In this document: one piece after another, positions 53,220 through 54,882 of the stretch
How positions within the stretch are numbered: the first letter of the stretch is position 1
Layout of the letters: every line of letters starts with the position of its first letter
Assembly: GCF_003385395.1 (NCBI RefSeq)
Contig: NZ_QNUG01000025.1
Location: forward strand, 1 to 54,882
Length of the DNA: 54,882 nt
Reading direction: 5' to 3'
DNA from: Epilithonimonas hispanica
GTDB taxonomy: Bacteria; Bacteroidota; Bacteroidia; Flavobacteriales; Weeksellaceae
Translations under genes and position numbers: made by a program
Notes under the pieces: model-generated
Told to the model about the DNA's origin: nothing
The model's input: only the letters and a program-made list of their open reading frames with translations
Database searches by the model: none

Positions 53220-53934
53220 TGAAATCGCATTAGGCTATGAATATGATCAAGTTCCTGTAAAATTGAGTAAAGACATAATTATTAAATCAATTGATTATGA
53301 TTATGACAAATTGAAAGAAGAAGGGGTATCTTTTGTGGGTACAACCGAACCATCAAATAATAGTGTATACTTTAAACACCCTTACAAAAAAGATACATAT
53401 GTTCAAGATACTAAAAATGAAGATTATTATTTGAAAGAGAAAGTAGAAATTTTCAAAAAAATTGGTCAGCAATTAGGTGCTAAAAAAATATTGACAAAAG
53501 TTTTAAGCTTACAATCTGAAAAAATAACTACTGAAATTAATGCTGACGGCAGTGTTAAAGTAGTGAAAGCTGAGGTTGGTGTCACAACAATAGAACAAAA
53601 AAAAAATGAATCAAGTTATGAAATAGAAGACACATATGAGTTACTTAGCAATTTTGATTTAGATAAAAATATTGAAGATGTGAGGTTATTGATTAACGAT
53701 TGTAATCTTAATCATGAAAGTGAACTTATATCTTTAATTGATGCTAGAGACTCAAAGAATAGTGGGACAACTTTAAAAACAAGAAAAGTTAAATCAGAAT
53801 TAACTTCTGAATACAACCATCTCTTGGATATTTCGTTGTCATTAAGTCATCCTGTCTTTAATATTAGCTCTAGTTTTAAAAAAAATATTGAAAAAATCCA
53901 AACTCTTAAAATTGAAATTGAATATACGTTCTAA
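53179..53934 (+). CDS. Unknown soluble protein, gene C of the cassette
   Basis: The 251-residue protein has no signal peptide or membrane helix. It is acidic and Lys/Glu-rich. It has a helical middle (EKVEIFKKIGQQLGAKKILT) followed by beta-type stretches (SEKITTEINADGSVKVVKAE) and a C-terminal KNIEKIQTLKIEIEYTF. No motif is recognised. The ATG lies 41 bases inside gene B. A GTG at 53200 would shorten the overlap, but there is no later ATG before the conserved-looking body. The long overlap suggests coupled synthesis with gene B. Confidence 0.6.
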   Translation: MRNKQPQVILFQDDEIALGYEYDQVPVKLSKDIIIKSIDYDYDKLKEEGVSFVGTTEPSNNSVYFKHPYKKDTYVQDTKNEDYYLKEKVEIFKKIGQQLGAKKILTKVLSLQSEKITTEINADGSVKVVKAEVGVTTIEQKKNESSYEIEDTYELLSNFDLDKNIEDVRLLINDCNLNHESELISLIDARDSKNSGTTLKTRKVKSELTSEYNHLLDISLSLSHPVFNISSSFKKNIEKIQTLKIEIEYTF

Positions 53935-53937
53935 ACC

Positions 53938-54138
53938 ATGTCCACCCACCTATACATTGCAACTGCAAAAAAACAATACGGCAAACTTGCCAAAGGAATG
54001 TTTGTAGAAATTACAATAAGAAATGCCAGCAGACCGCCTACACAAAAAGAAGTTTTGGAAGCCATTAACGAAAAATATGGCGATAAAACTGCCGTAAATG
54101 GATTAAGCCTTTCCAATTTTGATATTGCAAAACAATAA
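53938..54138 (+). CDS. Small 66-residue protein, unknown
   Basis: It starts three bases after the gene C stop, so it is co-transcribed. The sequence is basic and compact (MSTHLYIATAKKQYGKLAKG, then SRPPTQKEVLEAINEKYGDK). It looks like a real small folded protein rather than noise, with a strand-helix pattern. Base use is less AT-rich than the cassette before it, so it may belong to the following unit. No family is recognised. Confidence 0.6.
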   Translation: MSTHLYIATAKKQYGKLAKGMFVEITIRNASRPPTQKEVLEAINEKYGDKTAVNGLSLSNFDIAKQ

Positions 54139-54201
54139 ATAATATAATAAACCGACAGGTTGTAAACTTTTTCCAAAATCTAACAGGTTTTAAAAACACG
54201 T

Positions 54202-54209
54202 TAGGTTTG
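54202..54209 (+). promoter_or_regulatory. -7 promoter box of the last gene
   Basis: TAGGTTTG matches TAnnTTTG, 20 bases before the ATG at 54230. Two AACAGGTT-like words (about 54155 and 54183) lie upstream. No clear -33 TTTG is seen. Confidence 0.45.
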
Positions 54210-54229
54210 TTTTTAACATAAATAAAAAA

Positions 54230-54808
54230 ATGTCACACCTTACCTACAAACCTCATATCGGCAAAAACTACGGCAATTCTGAGCTTGGAAAATTACTAAT
54301 CATTGGAGATTCTCACTATTTCAATAATGGTTTACCTAATAATTTGTCGGAGTTTACGGTTGAAAAAATAAAAGAACTGAGAATCATCTCAGCCAATTTT
54401 TATGATAAAGTTGATGCTGTATTAAACCAAGGTGGGAAACACGACATTTGGGATAAAATTGCATTTGCCAATGCGATACAAAAACCATTTGCATCGGCTG
54501 ACCAAAAACCAACTAAAGAAGATTTGGATGTTGCCAAACTCGCTTTTCGGGAGTATTTGGATATGACGAAGCCAGAAAAAGTGATTGTTTTTTCGAGTCG
54601 TATTTGGGAACATTGTTTTAATAAATCAGGATGGGGAAAACATCTTGATAAGATAGATGACCGATGGAATATCCGAGAATTAGAATATATTGGCGGAACT
54701 TGCAAAGCAATTGGACTACATCATCCCTCAACTCCAGGTTTTGATAAGTCAAAATTTAAAAATATTGTGGCGCAATTCTTAAATAGTCTCTCCTTAAACC
54801 ACCTATAA
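54230..54808 (+). CDS. Uracil-DNA-glycosylase-superfamily-like protein
   Basis: The 192-residue protein has an N-terminal strand ending LLIIGDSHYFN, a central helical region, then KVIVFSSRIWEHCF and a late GLHHPSTPGFDKSKF. The pattern of an early G-D-S/E motif, a mid strand and a late H-P-S motif resembles the UDG superfamily fold, whose members remove uracil from DNA. The catalytic residues of classical UDG are not clearly matched, so activity is unsure. It is complete, about 75 bases from the window end, next to the GTPase cassette. Confidence 0.45.
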   Translation: MSHLTYKPHIGKNYGNSELGKLLIIGDSHYFNNGLPNNLSEFTVEKIKELRIISANFYDKVDAVLNQGGKHDIWDKIAFANAIQKPFASADQKPTKEDLDVAKLAFREYLDMTKPEKVIVFSSRIWEHCFNKSGWGKHLDKIDDRWNIRELEYIGGTCKAIGLHHPSTPGFDKSKFKNIVAQFLNSLSLNHL

Positions 54809-54882
54809 TTTACTGATTATTAGTATTTTGGGTTTAAAATAGCTTGTTTTTTATTGCAAGAATTTGTATCTTAGAGCTTTAA

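Overview
The window looks like a chromosomal segment of a Flavobacteriia member, most likely Weeksellaceae (Chryseobacterium/Epilithonimonas-like). The reasons are AT-rich DNA, Bacteroidota-type promoters (TAnnTTTG -7 boxes), type IX secretion and gliding genes (gldJ, porU, porV), a T9SS type A sorting tail, and typical Chryseobacterium-style housekeeping genes. The genus is an inference from protein content, not from an rRNA.

Layout. (1) 1-12744 is an accessory region. A cut-off IS3-type orfA lies at the left edge, followed by about 1.2 kb of nearly gene-free DNA holding a MITE-like element. A tightly overlapping four-gene operon (1274-11023) comes next: a TPR protein, a lamin-tail-domain protein with a T9SS sorting tail, a 2249-residue SpvB/RHS/YD-repeat polymorphic toxin with a type-23-like C-terminus, and a small lipoprotein in the immunity position. 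A tyrosine integrase (11163-12371) with short repeats upstream closes the region. (2) 12745-18748 is housekeeping: an SDR oxidoreductase, DNA ligase LigA, a second MITE-like element, a maltose/galactoside-type acetyltransferase, and a MetE-like methyltransferase divergent from an Lrp/AsnC regulator. (3) 18915-20832 is an encapsulin nanocompartment operon: a DyP peroxidase with a recognisable C-terminal loading peptide, then the encapsulin shell. (4) 20981-25744 is a TetR / TolC / HlyD(EmrA) / EmrB efflux operon with a palindromic operator overlapping its promoter. (5) 25938-31334 holds HolB, an outer-membrane protein, LptC, AnmK, an SRPBCC-like protein and a NUDIX hydrolase. (6) 31354-39613 is the conserved murF-gldJ / porU-porV cluster of gliding and T9SS genes. 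(7) 39686-43051 holds a FUSC/YccS-type membrane protein, a phosphopantetheinyl transferase and a small membrane protein. (8) 43276-48988 is an RND efflux operon whose outer-membrane channel gene is broken by an in-frame stop and a frameshift. (9) 49157-51781 holds a nucleotide pyrophosphatase/phosphodiesterase and an unrecognised regulator-like protein. (10) 51900-54882 is a second accessory block. A duplicated ~41-bp module precedes a coupled three-gene cassette (membrane-anchored small GTPase, a protein with a C-terminal membrane segment, and an unknown soluble protein), followed by a 66-residue protein and a uracil-DNA-glycosylase-like protein.

How parts work together. PorU and PorV are the attachment-complex machinery that would process T9SS cargo such as the lamin-tail protein at 2608-3771, so secretion apparatus and a plausible secreted weapon operon lie in the same window. 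The DyP carries its own address label for the encapsulin shell encoded next to it. The two least explained parts are the T9SS-linked toxin operon (1146-11023) and the GTPase cassette (52117-53934). All calls come from reading the sequence; no database search was run.
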